From NCBI GenBank assembly GCA_032164295.1, contig JAJHTX010000004.1:1860001-1924000 (forward strand): a DNA stretch of 64,000 nucleotides, in the 5' to 3' direction. Positions within the stretch are counted from its first letter, which is position 1. The number at the start of each line of letters is the position of its first letter. The stretch is from Inonotus obliquus. Lineage: Eukaryota > Basidiomycota > Agaricomycetes > Hymenochaetales > Hymenochaetaceae. Under the pieces are notes generated by a model. The model did no database searches. It was given only the letters and a program-made list of their open reading frames with translations, and had not been told where the DNA came from. Shown piece after piece: positions 1 to 11,471 of this stretch. The translations under genes and the position numbers were made by a program.

Positions 1-1716
1 CGCGGAATGCAGGTGGGTGATCTCGGTTTTGGCAGTTCGTGGTCGAGGACTAACCCAAATATTGCATTTATTTCCTTGTATCCTTTAATTCAATCGGACC
101 AATAACGAATTGAAACTTGTGTGGATGAACACGCATTCGGTCCGTTCCGAAATTTACGGTTGGTTGCCGGCTTGGGCACAACGTTACTCTGTGCTCGGTT
201 GCTGCACAACGATCGACGGCGATGGCAACGACGGATGGCTGTGCGCACCTTCCCCGCATTGGTGACAATCTTCTCTGATCCTGTTAGGTCTGGGTTTCCG
301 GACACGTCCCGCCGTCACCAGGAAATTACTTCCCGGGATGCGTATGTTTCACTGTTTTTCCATTTGACAAAGACTATCCGCTAATCGCTTCCTATTATTT
401 CTATTGCTTGGCGCTTGCATGTTGGTAGTTTGTTCGGTACGCAGATCTGGTATTGCGATATCAGGATACAATACTCGGACATCTATTCGGCGTAAGTACT
501 GTTCGCGTTCCTTTTCTTTCTTTCTATCTTCATCTGGCTACGCCCGGAGCGATCGAATCACGTCCGTTGGTGATTCCGGAGGAACCCCTGGTCGCGATTT
601 GAAGTTTCTTTCTCCATGCGCTCGCGCCCATGCTCTGGAGTGTGCACTTAGCTTTTGTACCGAATTGGAGTCGTTGCTCCGGAATTAAATCGTCCTTCGC
701 GACACAGAATCCGAATGCTCTTTTATCTGATTGGAGACAGTATACTGACTTTAAACTTTTCTCTTAGCATATGAATGTGGACCACGTGAGTACATTACAG
801 TTCTTCGCAATTTCGGAGTGAATCTAACTTTGCTTCTTTGAATTCGGAAACGGGATTAGTTCTTCTTCCTAGAAATGGATGATACGAACTTGCCTGATGA
901 GAGCTTGAACATGGCCAGGAAAACAGGCGAGGTCGGCGAAGAGAGCCATTCATCCCTTGCGGAAGTACTCCTGCAGGACTTCAGCATGCTTCCAAAGAAG
1001 AGCAAGACCGACTTGGACGAGTATGCGGTGATCAATGTTGGACCTTCTGTGGTGCCGAATCCGTACCTCCCGACTTTCCGCATCTATGCATATAACGCCA
1101 CGGGTGAGGAGGACACAGGACATGAGTTAGCAGACGATGAGGTTGACTCTACGAAAAAGAGTAAGAAAGACAAGAAGAAGAAGAAAAAGGGGTCGAAGCG
1201 GAAGCATGGGCACCGGCATCCCAAAAAGGATACGACTATTGACTGCAAGAAGAAAGAGAACCGTGGGACATGGGCGTGCCGGCCACGGAAGCCGCATTAT
1301 GCAAGCAAGGACTCGCCAAGCCGGCAGAACAGACGATGGACTCCGCTCGGGTATGCACAGGCACGTGTTACATCTTTCCCCTGTTCCCTGTTCCTTTGAG
1401 AAAAGCTGATGAGGAAGAATAATAGTACTGGATGCCAGGATTGGGCGAGGCGAGCAAGGATGAGAAGCCCAAGTACAAGCTGGAATACACGACAGTGAGC
1501 GGACCTGATGCACGACGGCTGTTCCCGATGAAAGAATTGCCCAAGTCATTGCGGGGCTCGGAAGAAGGAGGAGTAGCGAAGAAGGGGAAGAAATACACAC
1601 CATACAAGATGGGTGACCTTACGATCGGGTCATATCTTTTGCTAGCCCGACGGCTGGGAGATGAGAAAGAGAAGGGGCTTCGAGAGTTGTTCCAGCGTTA
1701 CATGTATCAGAAATAA
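1..1716 (+). CDS. PPN1: Endopolyphosphatase, C-terminal part (5' end outside window)
   Basis: Vacuolar metallophosphatase that cuts inside inorganic polyphosphate chains. Only the C-terminal part is present. Exons read as 1-12, 288-341, 429-491, 768-785, 860-1360 and 1426-1716. Visible family motifs are RGMQ-V, GHVPPSPGNYFPGC, RYQDTILGHLFG and then HMNVDH-FFFLEMDD, the last metal-site block of the calcineurin-like fold. The Ppn1-specific tail follows (NVGPSVVPNPYLPTFRI, WTPLGYAQ, the ending LRELFQRYMYQK). Exon 768-785 is only 18 nt and carries the GH-type histidine. The intron 1361-1425 begins GC and ends AG; it is the only way to join GYAQ to YWMPGL in frame. A very lysine-rich stretch lies at about 1156-1245. 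Tail motifs match the family strongly; the upstream catalytic exons lie outside the window. Confidence 0.85.
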
Positions 1717-2143
1717 ATCTAGGGTGACCGGGGGGGGTGGGTACACAGAGATTGTGTATGTAATATTTTAGAAGAATGGCCGGTTTAAAAGGCTGGTCCG
1801 GTTGCCTTGACACCCAGCCAGCTGTTAGTCGTTCATTCCGCTCTCTATCCCTGTGCAATCTTCACCGTCTTCTCTCCTCTTATTCCTACGCGCTCTCTCA
1901 ATCTCTATTAACGATCCCCCTCATCTCCTCTCTCACCCATCTTTCTCGCTTCATCTCATCCCTAGTCCGGCTGGTCCGCTACCATCCTTTTTTTCTTCTT
2001 GTCATTAACAAAACCTTTTTTGTTTCCATTCCATTCGCTCACTCGTCCGTGCTGCTGCATCTTTAGCCGTATCCTGCAAAGTATTTTGGCCTTTGTTGTG
2101 TGTTATCATATAAAGTCGTTCGACAGCCGGCATCGTCGCTCAC
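1717..2143. other. Intergenic: PPN1 3' flank and RFX promoter/5' UTR
   Basis: Two plus-strand genes flank this stretch. From about 1850 to 2050 it is strongly pyrimidine-rich (runs of C and T), as is usual for promoters and 5' leaders of filamentous fungi. Open frames here have no coding signature. Confidence 0.6.
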
Positions 2144-5100
2144 ATGAACGGCGCGATGCAGATGTCCATGCTCCCATCAGCAGTATCTCTTGACTTTCTT
2201 CCACACCACCCGCATTCGCGTTCCGGTTCGGTCTCTTCAGTCTCTTCACATTCCAGCTCCCGGCCACAGTCGTCCCAGGGTCACCCATTACTGCCTGCGC
2301 ATAACGCCGTGCACGATTTGAACGGAGGGGTAAATCTTGACTTATATAGGAGCGCTTATACCCACACCAGGCACTCTTCTTCGTCTACCGCTTTCTCCAC
2401 AGACCTCGCTTCACCCGCCGACTCCCCGCCATCACAACACGCCCTGGCGACTTCAGCTCCTCCAGGCCATCCAGGCTCACTCAAAACAAGCACTAGCGGT
2501 CTTCGTCAGACGCACATTCGCGCTGCTCGCGCCGCCACGTCGCCCTATCCGAGGGATGCAGATAGCGTCTACTCGTCCTCGAGCGAGAACGAGGACATGT
2601 CTCTCTTTTTCAATAACCCCTCCCCACCGGATTACACACAAATGTATCTTCAGAGTTCTGTGCATGCGCATCCACACCAACACGAGCACATCTCCGCCAT
2701 TGGGCAGTTTGGTCGCATGACCCTCGGCCCTGATCACGCTCTGGAGCAGCTTGCTGCCAACGTCCGTGCAGCTACAACGACGAGTGCATCCGACAGGGCG
2801 AAGCAGATTTTTGTACAGGCCTGGTGCGTCTCACTCTCTTTTTCTCTCTTTTTTTCTCCTTTCTCTTTTATCATTATTTGCTGATCCTTGTCGATCTATC
2901 CTATATCTGGTTCTAGGCTGAATGCGAACTATGCTCCTTACCCCGACGGGAATGTACCACGCCAGGGACTTTACCTTTCTTACCGTCGCGTCTGTGATCA
3001 GTATGGGATACCACACATCAATACTGCAACGTTGGGCAAAGCTATTCGCTTGTGTTTTCCCGCCATAAAGACACGCCGTCTCGGTGTTCGGGGTAACAGC
3101 AAGTATCACTGTAAGTTGATGTTAACTCTTCCTCCTCCGCCACATTTTCCCACTCCGGTGATCTTCCTCTGATGTTGATTGACCTGACGCTGATGGTATT
3201 GTGTACGAACAGATTGTGGCATTCGCCCGACAACGGCAACCGAGATCGAGTGGCTGCAGGATTATGTCCGCAAATCAAACAGTGCTGCGACAACCAGTAA
3301 GCATAATGCTGGAGGTGCCTCAGGACCAGGTGCAAAGGCCGGAGAGGATCATTCGGAAGAGGATGACGATGAAGACGGTAGTGAAGGCGCCGCACCCTCT
3401 ACTTCTGGGTCGAAACGCAATTCGCTTACGATCAACAATGGAATGAAGAGCCCATCTCTTATTCACATGGACACTGACAAGACGCCGACGACGAACACAC
3501 TCCTTTCGCAGGCACAGGCGTCACAACGCGCTACCTTCCATCCTCATGCGACGATTCGCCGCCACACACTTGGGACAGATCCTATCACTGGGGCGCCAAT
3601 TGTACCCGGTTCGACACATGCACCATCACCTCCCACAGCATCTGCGGCGGCTTTCATGGGGCCTGTGCAAATTCGCTCTGTGCGAGACCTTTCCGGTTTC
3701 CCGGACATTGAAGAAGCACTCGGACCGGACCCATCCTCGCCTCATGGTATTGCCGCAAGAGATGTATGGCGTTGGTTTGAAGATCATTTGAACGCACTGC
3801 TTGATAGCGTGAGGAATTACCGGTTTGATCAGTTTGAGATGAACTTGCGATCATTCTGGTCGAGCCTGAGCGGCGATCATAGGGAGGTTGTACATGCTCC
3901 GGCTGTAGCTGGCCTGATGGCAAAGGCCGATGCTCTTGTCTATAATGTGAGTCCATATTAGTTCAGGAAAAAGGCAAACATGTTAATTAGCTTTTCCTCT
4001 TTCAGGAAATCCTTGAGATTCTGCGGTCACAAATGTTGTCGCCTATACCACCGCAGGCTTTGGCTAGCTTAAGGCAACTGGCTGATAAAATGGAGAAAAT
4101 ACTGCTCCTTGCACTTGAGAATTATGGAAATACCTTTGTAGAACCTAAAGTAGAGCTCGGGGCTCGTTTTGGCCATCTTGTTTGTAAGTTGATTCTGAGC
4201 TAGTCATTCGTACAGGAAGCTAATTAATCTCCCCAATAATAGTACGTTTCCTAGACATCTTCCAGGTGACACAAGCACTTTCAACTGTGCTGACGAACCA
4301 GAAGCAGCTTGCGGACATGCGTCGCTCATGGCAACTCATTGATTTTGAGTCTGTTCGGAATCAATCGGCACTTGTTTGCAACTGCCGGCACGAAGATCTC
4401 GTCCAGTTGCTTGAGGTGGACTTCGTGGCACTCCTTAACAACATCTCGAAGAGCACGGAACCTGTGGGTGAAGTCATGGCATGGGCAGACAATGTCTGTG
4501 TACGTCTCATGGGTGCTCCGCGAGGGCCTGTCTCTGGCGTTGAGGAACGCTCGACTCTTTCGTCCCGAAGTATTCTGATCCGCTGGGGCTATGTCACGAG
4601 TCAAATCATGCGTGATCTGGTGCGTGGGCTCAGTTGGCGTCTAGACTCTTTTTCTCGTTGCTAACACGGGACTTTACCTTTGCAGACTATCCGTAGCGAC
4701 CCGGCGTTTGGCGCGTTCCAGATCCTAAAGCTGTTCCTTGAGTACGGATTTTTTTGCGTTTAGTCTGAGGTGATCGCTGACTTCGGTCTCTTTCTCTAAC
4801 TTTTTCAATCTTGATAGTGATTGGATCGGGCTGAATGTACTTCGGAGCGTCGCACTGTCAACAAATTCCGTTGCCGCATCTGTTGAGCCGGTTATCCAAC
4901 AGCAGCTCTTCACTATGTCGCCGATGCAGGGACAGGAACAATATTCTGCGGGAGCTGGATCTACGGCAGGTGCACACGCAATTCTGAATGAGACACCAAC
5001 GACGTCGAGTATGCTTGCGGCATTGCACGACTCGTTCGGCGGCAATGGATTGGATGCGTCCGGTGCTTTCGACTCAGGCATATCAATGAGTTTCGTTGAT

Positions 5101-5304
5101 CCCTCTGGCGTCTCACATGATGGTGGCATGTTCGGGGACTATGGGTCTGGCAATGCGTTTGATGTTCCTGCGTTCACGGCGCATGATCTCGGGCTCAACA
5201 GCGATGCTGCGAGCGTTCACTCGAATACGTCAGAACATTCGCAGCATTCCTCCCCCGAGGCGAACATTGCACAGCCACCTGTAAAAGATGAGTCTGCACC
5301 TTAG
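2144..5304 (+). CDS. RFX-family winged-helix transcription factor
   Basis: DNA-binding regulator of the RFX family (yeast Rfx1/Crt1, fission yeast Sak1), whose fungal members control DNA-damage, ribonucleotide-reductase or cell-division genes. Exons: 2144-2823, 2917-3110, 3213-3946, 4006-4193, 4243-4619, 4686-4741 and 4818-5304; all phases fit. A Ser/His-rich N-terminus of about 215 residues leads into the RFX domain ([44 protein letters not shown] split in two here: [13 protein letters not shown] and [12 protein letters not shown]). An acidic patch, the conserved RFX central/dimerisation region from about 3640 to 4880, and a Gly/Ser/acidic tail that could activate transcription follow. The start is the first ATG of the long first exon, after a pyrimidine-rich leader. 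Family assignment is very safe; target genes cannot be told from sequence. Confidence 0.92.
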
Positions 5305-6382
5305 ATGACTCTCGAATCACACCGAGTTGCGGCTAGGATGCTGCCGTATGACTATGTCAGGGATTATGACGGGAAGATTGCATATATTTCTTGTCCCCCC
5401 AGTTGTGTGATGCACTATATAGTCGGCGTATTATTGTTCTAGGGAAAGGAATTAGTACACAAAGAAGGGCCACACATGCGAATATTCTATTTGATGTGAT
5501 CTATAATAGGTTTTGTTTCCCACTCTCTTTCTCTCCATCTTATCTTGTTCTGAATTTATTATGAGCTGTTACATCTTGTACGGCTGCAGCGGTTCCAATG
5601 TCCGCGCAGATGATTAATCTCGGATTTATCTTCTACCCTTTTTTTTGTACAACTTCCTTTGTCCTGTCCTGCTCACGACCAGACAATCTCTCCTATTTCA
5701 TTTCCTATTTTGTGTATCTCTTTGTTTCGTTTCGTTTCGTTTCTTTCTCTGTGTACAAAGCTTCCCAAAGTTCCTTGGTTGCCTCCTGCTGCTTTCGATT
5801 CTCGTTCCGTTCCGTGTGCGTCCCCCAACCAACCCTCCCTCTTGACACGATTGTGTTATCATACCTTTCGTTCCTCTCCTTCCTTTTGTCTCGATCCTCT
5901 ACCCGAAGTACTTATATTTTTATATCTCTGAATGAAAAACCTGACATAACTCGTAAACGATTTTCTGTTGGAATGACGATCAGAAAGTAAACTATTTGGA
6001 AAGGGACTCGTGTAGTGCGTAGCACTGAAGGTGAGTAGAGTAAAAAAGACTGAGTGGTGATGAATCATGAATGTCGCTTTTACGTCTGTCATTGTGTAAA
6101 CATTAAGTCCGATGGATGGATGATGATTGTTAGCAAATGTAAGGGATACGATACGACAGAAGGAACAAGTGGAAAAGAACGAAGAAAACTCTGTACAGTA
6201 CCGTCATCGTAAGTACCGTGCACAAAACAGCTTTCCGCAACGATGGTTACCATAAATAACAACGGTGAAAGAAATAAAAAGGGATTTTATAAGAGAAATA
6301 GCAAAGCAAGCTAGACCCACTGCGCGCCCAAACCAATCTATCCACACTCCACCTATCTTTCCCCCGTGCACTGCTACGTATG
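5305..6382. other. Convergent intergenic region (3' flanks of RFX and BFR1 genes)
   Basis: About 1.1 kb between two converging genes, long for this window. It holds a TTTCG-type microsatellite at about 5722-5743 and long pyrimidine-rich stretches at 5640-5930. An open frame at 5598-5990 is built of Phe, Ser, Leu and Cys codons from these pyrimidine runs and shows no domain. I see no gene. Confidence 0.55.
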
Positions 6383-8303
6383 CTAAGCAGTAATTTCGAT
6401 ACTACCCTTTACTGCTTCCTCTTCAAGCTCTGCCTCGACTTCATCAGGGGAGACGGGCCGTTCGAGTTCCACGGCCTCCGCCGGCGTGGGGGAAGGCTCA
6501 GGTGGATTTTCACCCGACCCGTTCGGGGGCGTGTCAACGCCTTTGACGCTATTACTACTGCTACTCGCAGCATTACTATCGGCAGTAACCTTGCCAGTGC
6601 CAGTGCCTAGAAGTCGCTGAATCTCAGCCTCAGCCTTGGCGACATTCTCCTGCGTTACACGACTTTGGTTGGCCTGGAACCAGGCCTTCTTCGTTTGCAG
6701 GTCTGAAACCACACGCGGGACGTCTGAAGCGGATGCGGGAGGTGGTATTGAAAGCGAAAGGAGGGCTGTGAGTGTTGGGAGAGGGATGTTCAATGAGCCA
6801 GAGGATGAAGATAAAGTAGTGGGAGTGGCGTCTCCATCTCCACTCCCGTTCACAGCACTCTTCACCCCGCCCTTTGACCTCTTGCCTCCCTTCTTACTCT
6901 TCCCACCGACAAAATATGCCTCGTCTTCCTCGCCCTTCTTCTTACGCGCGACCAGCCCAGCGGTGTCCGCCTCCACCTGACGAATCGCAAGCTTCGGCAC
7001 ACCAGTAAGTTCATTTTTTGTGTTAACTTGATCCGAAGTCGAGAGTCGAATGGAGCCGGTAGTCTTCCCAGAAAAGTAATCAATGAGCGTTTGGCAGTCT
7101 TCAATTTGCGCCTGGTAGGCGGGTAGTGATGCCTCTTCCCGAATCCGCTGTGCTACGTCGTTTCGTTTCGCTTCTTCTTCCGCCTGTCGCTGCTGCTTGG
7201 CACGTTCGGCACGTCGCGCACGATCCTCATGGACCTTCGCCCAGTACTGATCATTCTCCTCGCGGAACCTTCGTGCAGAATCACGTTTCTGCCTAAAAAG
7301 CTCGTCTAGCTCCTCCTTGAGTTCCCTTCGCTCGTCAAAGAGTTGGTTGCGATTCTTGTGGAACTCGTCACCCTCTTTTCTGATTTCGTCAAGCTCGGCC
7401 TTGATCGCCACAGCACGGTTGGACAGGGCTTTCGCCTCCGGATCATCGAGTTGGATGCGTAGTTCCTCGGCTTGGGCTTTGTCACGCTCGATGGACTCCT
7501 GATCCGCTTGGAAGGTTTCCACCGACTTTCGAAGTCGTCTGCAATTCGTGATCTCCGCTAATGCACGTTTTTCCTCGACAAGCTTCATGGTACCGGAATC
7601 AACCTGTTTCTCGAGTAGCCTACAGCCACAATTCAGAAAACGTGCATTTAATGGACGACAAAAGCGTACCTTATGTGTGCGTCGACATCTGCCACGGACT
7701 TGAACTGCGTTTTGCCTTTAGCCACCTGCAAATCCTTGACCTTTTCAATCAAACTCATAAGCAACATATGTATACTGTAGTGGTAAAAAATCGTACCCTC
7801 TTTGAAATGCTTTCATCGAGTGTCTTCAACTGAGTGACAAGTTGATCACGCGAATTTCCTTGCGTTTCTCTTATTTTGTTCAATTCAGCGAACAATTCCG
7901 CTCTTCGTTCGGCGCCAGGACCAGAGCTCGAACCGGAGTTAATTTTTTGCTTGATTGCATCCTACAGACATGACCGATCGGGGTGACGCGGAAGCGGAAG
8001 AGTGATGAGAAGCTGCTGGAATGTGCGCTAGAAGAAAGAGGGGCAGAGACTCACCATCTTCGTTTGAAGTCCGTCGATTTTAGCTTTGAGTTCGTCCTGC
8101 TCCGCGTCGTATTCCTTCTTGTCCGGCTTCGTGACCCGTACGAATGCACCTTTCGGTGCATCTTCACTCAGAGGTGTGGCTGCACCACTCACACTGGGAG
8201 AGGGCGTCGATGCAGTGGCGGGAGCAAGCTTGGGCTTCCCAGCTCCGGTCTTTCCACCCTTGGGAGCGGCACCGTTGGTCTTTGCCTTTGTAGTAGCAGC
8301 CAT
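6383..8303 (-). CDS. BFR1: BFR1-like nuclear segregation / mRNA-associated protein
   Basis: Coiled-coil protein of the Bfr1 family. The yeast member associates with polysomes and mRNP at the ER and was named for brefeldin A resistance and nuclear segregation. Minus-strand exons: 8303-8055, 7961-7797, 7740-7670 and 7619-6383. The N-terminus is Ala/Pro/Lys-rich; the family region starts near VRVTKPDKKEYDAEQDELKA and continues through KVKDLQVAKGKTQFKSVADV and VDSGTMKLVEEKRALAEI into long charged helices (frequent Glu, Arg, Lys, Gln). The C-terminal third is low complexity. The start is the first ATG of the frame, followed by a normal domain order. The only close alternative is another long coiled-coil protein, but the short motifs named are typical of Bfr1. 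Confidence 0.88.
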
Positions 8304-8802
8304 TATCTCTGTATAAACAAGAAGGGAAGCGAGGTATGAACTCGAGGGAGATGGGAGAGGGAGGAAAGAGAGTGAAGGAAGAGTGAGTGAGAGAGTAAGT
8401 GAGGGTGACTGTGGTAAGCGACTGCGCCTGTGCTTGAAAATAGAGGAATTAGGAAAAACTGTGGATTTGACGACGTGGAAGCACCGTGGGTAAATATTTT
8501 TAACCGTGTAAATACTTTTTTTCAAAAAATTCCTTCCTTCAGCTTCAGGATGCAGGACCACCAGGACAAAGACAAAAAAAGGTCAAATAATGGAGTGTGT
8601 AGATGGAGTTAAATAATGTGAAGCCACACCAGAATCACTAGTACTCATGTCACTGCGTTGCATAGAGTTATTTGTAGTCAATCTCCCGCCCGTAACCAAT
8701 GACCAGACCAGCGCATGTTAGGAAAAGGTTCCTTATATTTGAGCACATCAGCGAGATAGTAAATAGCACAAAAAAGACACATCAAAAACCACATCTTCAA
8801 AC

Positions 8803-9584
8803 CTAGAAAAAGATTTTCTCCTGTAATTTCGCGACGCCTTTACAGCAATCATCATACAACTCCCTATAATCCTCATCCTTCTCCTCCCCTTCCCCTTCTT
8901 TCCCTTTCTCCTTCTCTTTTCGTTTCCGCTTCTTGGAATCCGGGCAGACCATAACGCAACTCGTAGGTCGTTTCGTCGCACTTGCGTGTCCGAGCTCTTC
9001 CTTTGATGGGATGAAGATGTAGGGTACTTTTTCGTCTTCGGCCAGAACGGGGATGTGCGAGATGATGTCCATGGGAGTTATGTCTCCTGCGAGGACAAGT
9101 AACCTGGATCAAACCAGGTTAGGTGGAGTTTCTGTGAAGAGTGCAATGGTATTACTCACCCCTTCTCTCCTTTCCTGATGCCCTTGACCACTTCCTTTAC
9201 CCCACGTTTGACTTGTCTCTGCTTTGAAGCTAGATGTGTTTGTCTGTGAGCAGTGCGAAACAATAGATTGAACAAGTAACACACACCTTTCTTGATTACT
9301 TTGTGAAGCCTCTTTATCAGCTTCCTGTCCGCCAAAGGACGTGCAATGGGAGATAACTCCTTCAAGTCAACAATTACTTCATCCTTCTCCTTCTTGATTT
9401 TCTTTGCTGGCTAGCGAGACTCGTGAACACGAGCTTTCACGAAACCGGAAGGAAAAAAAGCAACACTCACTCTTTCTTGGAGTACCTCAGAAACGGCCAT
9501 TGAGGCATCACCAACTGTGGTATCTCCAGCTTCATCGGAGCGTTCTTTTCTCTTCTTGTGTTCTTTCTTATCTGATTTTGCCAT
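8803..9584 (-). CDS. NHP2: H/ACA snoRNP subunit NHP2 (L7Ae family)
   Basis: Core RNA-binding protein of H/ACA snoRNPs, which guide pseudouridylation of rRNA in the nucleolus. Minus-strand exons: 9584-9471, 9410-9287, 9229-9160 and 9103-8803. After a basic leader the L7Ae fold is clear: RPLADRKLIKRLHKVIKK, KQRQVKRGVKEVVKGIRKGE, LLVLAGDITPMDIISHIPVL, VPYIFIPSKEELGHASATKR. The tail carries an unusual run of Lys/Glu/Gly (about 8880-8930) inserted before the last helix, longer than in yeast. It lies 500 bp downstream of the BFR1 start on the same strand with its own promoter. Confidence 0.93.
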
Positions 9585-10110
9585 GTTGGACTCGCGAGGA
9601 TAATTCAGAGTAACGTAACATTTCACCTTCTGAATTGAAAAATACTATTACTATACCACGTGACAGTGTTTTCACACAGGCGCAGGCAAGATGATATTGA
9701 TATAATCTTTGATATTCTCCTCTTCGACGAAAACCCCATCTAGTTGATGCTAATTCATTGAGAGGAAAGGTAGAACGTATAGTCAACGCAAATTGAGGTC
9801 CTCACGAAGATGCACCATGCTTGCGATAGGCTTCAGTAATCTTTATTCCCGCTCTCATCAATTTGGAGACTGGTAAATCACCAGAAGGAGTAAAAGTCTT
9901 TGTGTCGCTCCAGAGTAACCACGACAGCTCAGCGTTGGGTGGTGCGCAAAGGCGCAGGAATTCAGACCTGTCAGCACTGGTAGTGGCCTACACCTTGATT
10001 TAAATACACAAGTCATATTTATGGCAAACACTGCGCTCATAATGGACAACATGAATAATTCTTCCTTCCACAAGATTTATAATCTGTAACCTCAACAAAG
10101 TCCGAATCAA
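9585..10110. other. Intergenic: NHP2 upstream region and CipC-like 3' flank
   Basis: Both neighbours are on the minus strand, so this holds the NHP2 promoter and the 3' end of the upstream gene. Small open frames here show no domain and no splice pattern. Nothing else recognised. Confidence 0.5.
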
Positions 10111-10745
10111 TCAGTAGTCCTGAGCAACCTGCTCGTGAAGCCTCTTGTGAGCGTCGTGCTTAGCACGCTCTCTGTCGATCAAGTTAAGCTAGGAGTAGAG
10201 AAAGTTTCATCAGCGCCAGATGCCGTGCGAGTCGCATTAAACTACTCACGCCGCGGGTCTCGAACTCCCGGTCGATGAATGCACCCGCGAAACCAGCACT
10301 GTGTCTTGATATTAGAAAGCGTAACTTAACAACTGGCTGGAATGGATAACGCACAGGATCTCCTTTGCTTGGGCGTGGGAGGAAGGCTTGCCGTTATTCG
10401 CAACATGTTCCTCGTAGGCCTTCGCAGCCTCATAGGCTAACGGAGATGATCAGACCTGAGGCTGACGATGGAACCAATGAACGATCCTCACCGGCAGCAC
10501 CTCCGATGAGTTCGTGGCTGAGCTTCGCCTTGTGTTCATCAGAGGTATTTTGATACTGCACATGGCGGCACAGTAATATAGTCGTTGAAAATGTTTTGAA
10601 GATGAAAGGCGTAGAGAAGGAAATTGATGCATCAGCAACGATGGCGAAGGAATGAGTAAGACACTGAAGAGAGATGCACGGTATATACCGTACATACCTC
10701 TGAGAAGGCTTGGGCCTCGTTAGAGTCGTCACCGAACCAACCCAT
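10111..10745 (-). CDS. CipC-like stress-response protein (DUF3759)
   Basis: Small soluble protein related to Aspergillus CipC (concanamycin-induced protein C), a fungal family of unknown biochemistry that is often abundant under antibiotic, wood or symbiosis stress. Minus-strand exons: 10745-10698, 10555-10492, 10436-10355, 10298-10250 and 10188-10111, all phases in register. Signature pieces are MGWFGDDSNEAQAF, HKAKLSHELIGGAAAYEAAK, YEEHVANNGKPSSHAQAKEI, LAGFAGAFIDREFETRGL and NLIDRERAKHDAHKRLHEQ. The whole protein is about 107 residues, the normal family size. A TATA element lies about 80 nt upstream of the ATG, which fits a strongly inducible gene. Confidence 0.9.
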
Positions 10746-11471
10746 GACTTTCAGGTACGAGTATCAGGTGTATGAGCTGGGGGAAGAGAAAGGGGGTCTG
10801 TCTAAGAGGGAGAGGAGGGAACGGTTTATATACGGAGTGGTGTTCATTCTATTATTAGATTCATAGAAATAGTGTCGCAATCTCGTACAAGAATCACCGT
10901 TCCATTCGCACAAAGATGGTGCCGGTACTCGTGTTCAATCGATTACAGCCAAGCGACCATCGATCTCCATGCCGGGCTTCCCTATATTGTTCTGTATGAT
11001 TACGCCGCGGTGGTACACGGACGGAAGTACTAGCTCATCTGCTATTAAAAAAACAGCATGCGGTTATCTCCCTAGCCGCCACTGGTCACCACATCCCAAA
11101 CTGCAGCAGGTAAATTCGTTAAGCAAGCCGAAATGAGACATAAAAGTAATGTGGATAATGTGGAGTGCGTTATAACCTGCACTGAGAACGTCCGACGTAT
11201 CGGTACCTCCATTATTTGCATCGATCTAAGAATAGACACCTAATAGATTTGGTATCAGGCGTTTGCTCTCAACCGGTCTTCTGCTACAGAAACGCACAAT
11301 TAGCTTGAATGCAACATCCATCAATCTTCACACGTACGACAATTTAGTCCGCGCATCAAGTTTATCTGCAGCCGTTATCGACGTCGCGAGTCTAGTGGGT
11401 TATGTATTTCCTGATGAGATATTAGCATTTTATGTAGCGCCTAGAAGAAACAATGCCTACTGGTAGAAATA
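10746..11471. other. Intergenic: CipC-like promoter and RRN5-like 3' flank
   Basis: About 725 bp between two minus-strand genes. The right part of the promoter for the CipC-like gene is here. An open frame on the plus strand at 11263-11466 has no features of a protein and is likely chance. Confidence 0.5.
10825..10832 (-). promoter_or_regulatory. TATA box of the CipC-like gene
   Basis: Reads TATATAAA on the minus strand, about 80 nt upstream of the start codon at 10745. The position and perfect match fit a core promoter of an inducible gene; function inferred. Confidence 0.55.

Noticed and set aside
1127..1603. 158-codon open frame on the minus strand, Leu/Ser/Pro-rich
   Set aside because: It is antisense to the Ppn1 tail exons; its composition mirrors the Lys-rich codons of the sense strand.
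5598..5990. 130-codon hydrophobic open frame between RFX and BFR1
   Set aside because: Made of Phe/Ser/Leu/Cys from pyrimidine runs and a TTTCG microsatellite; no domain or splice partner, and it lies between converging gene ends.
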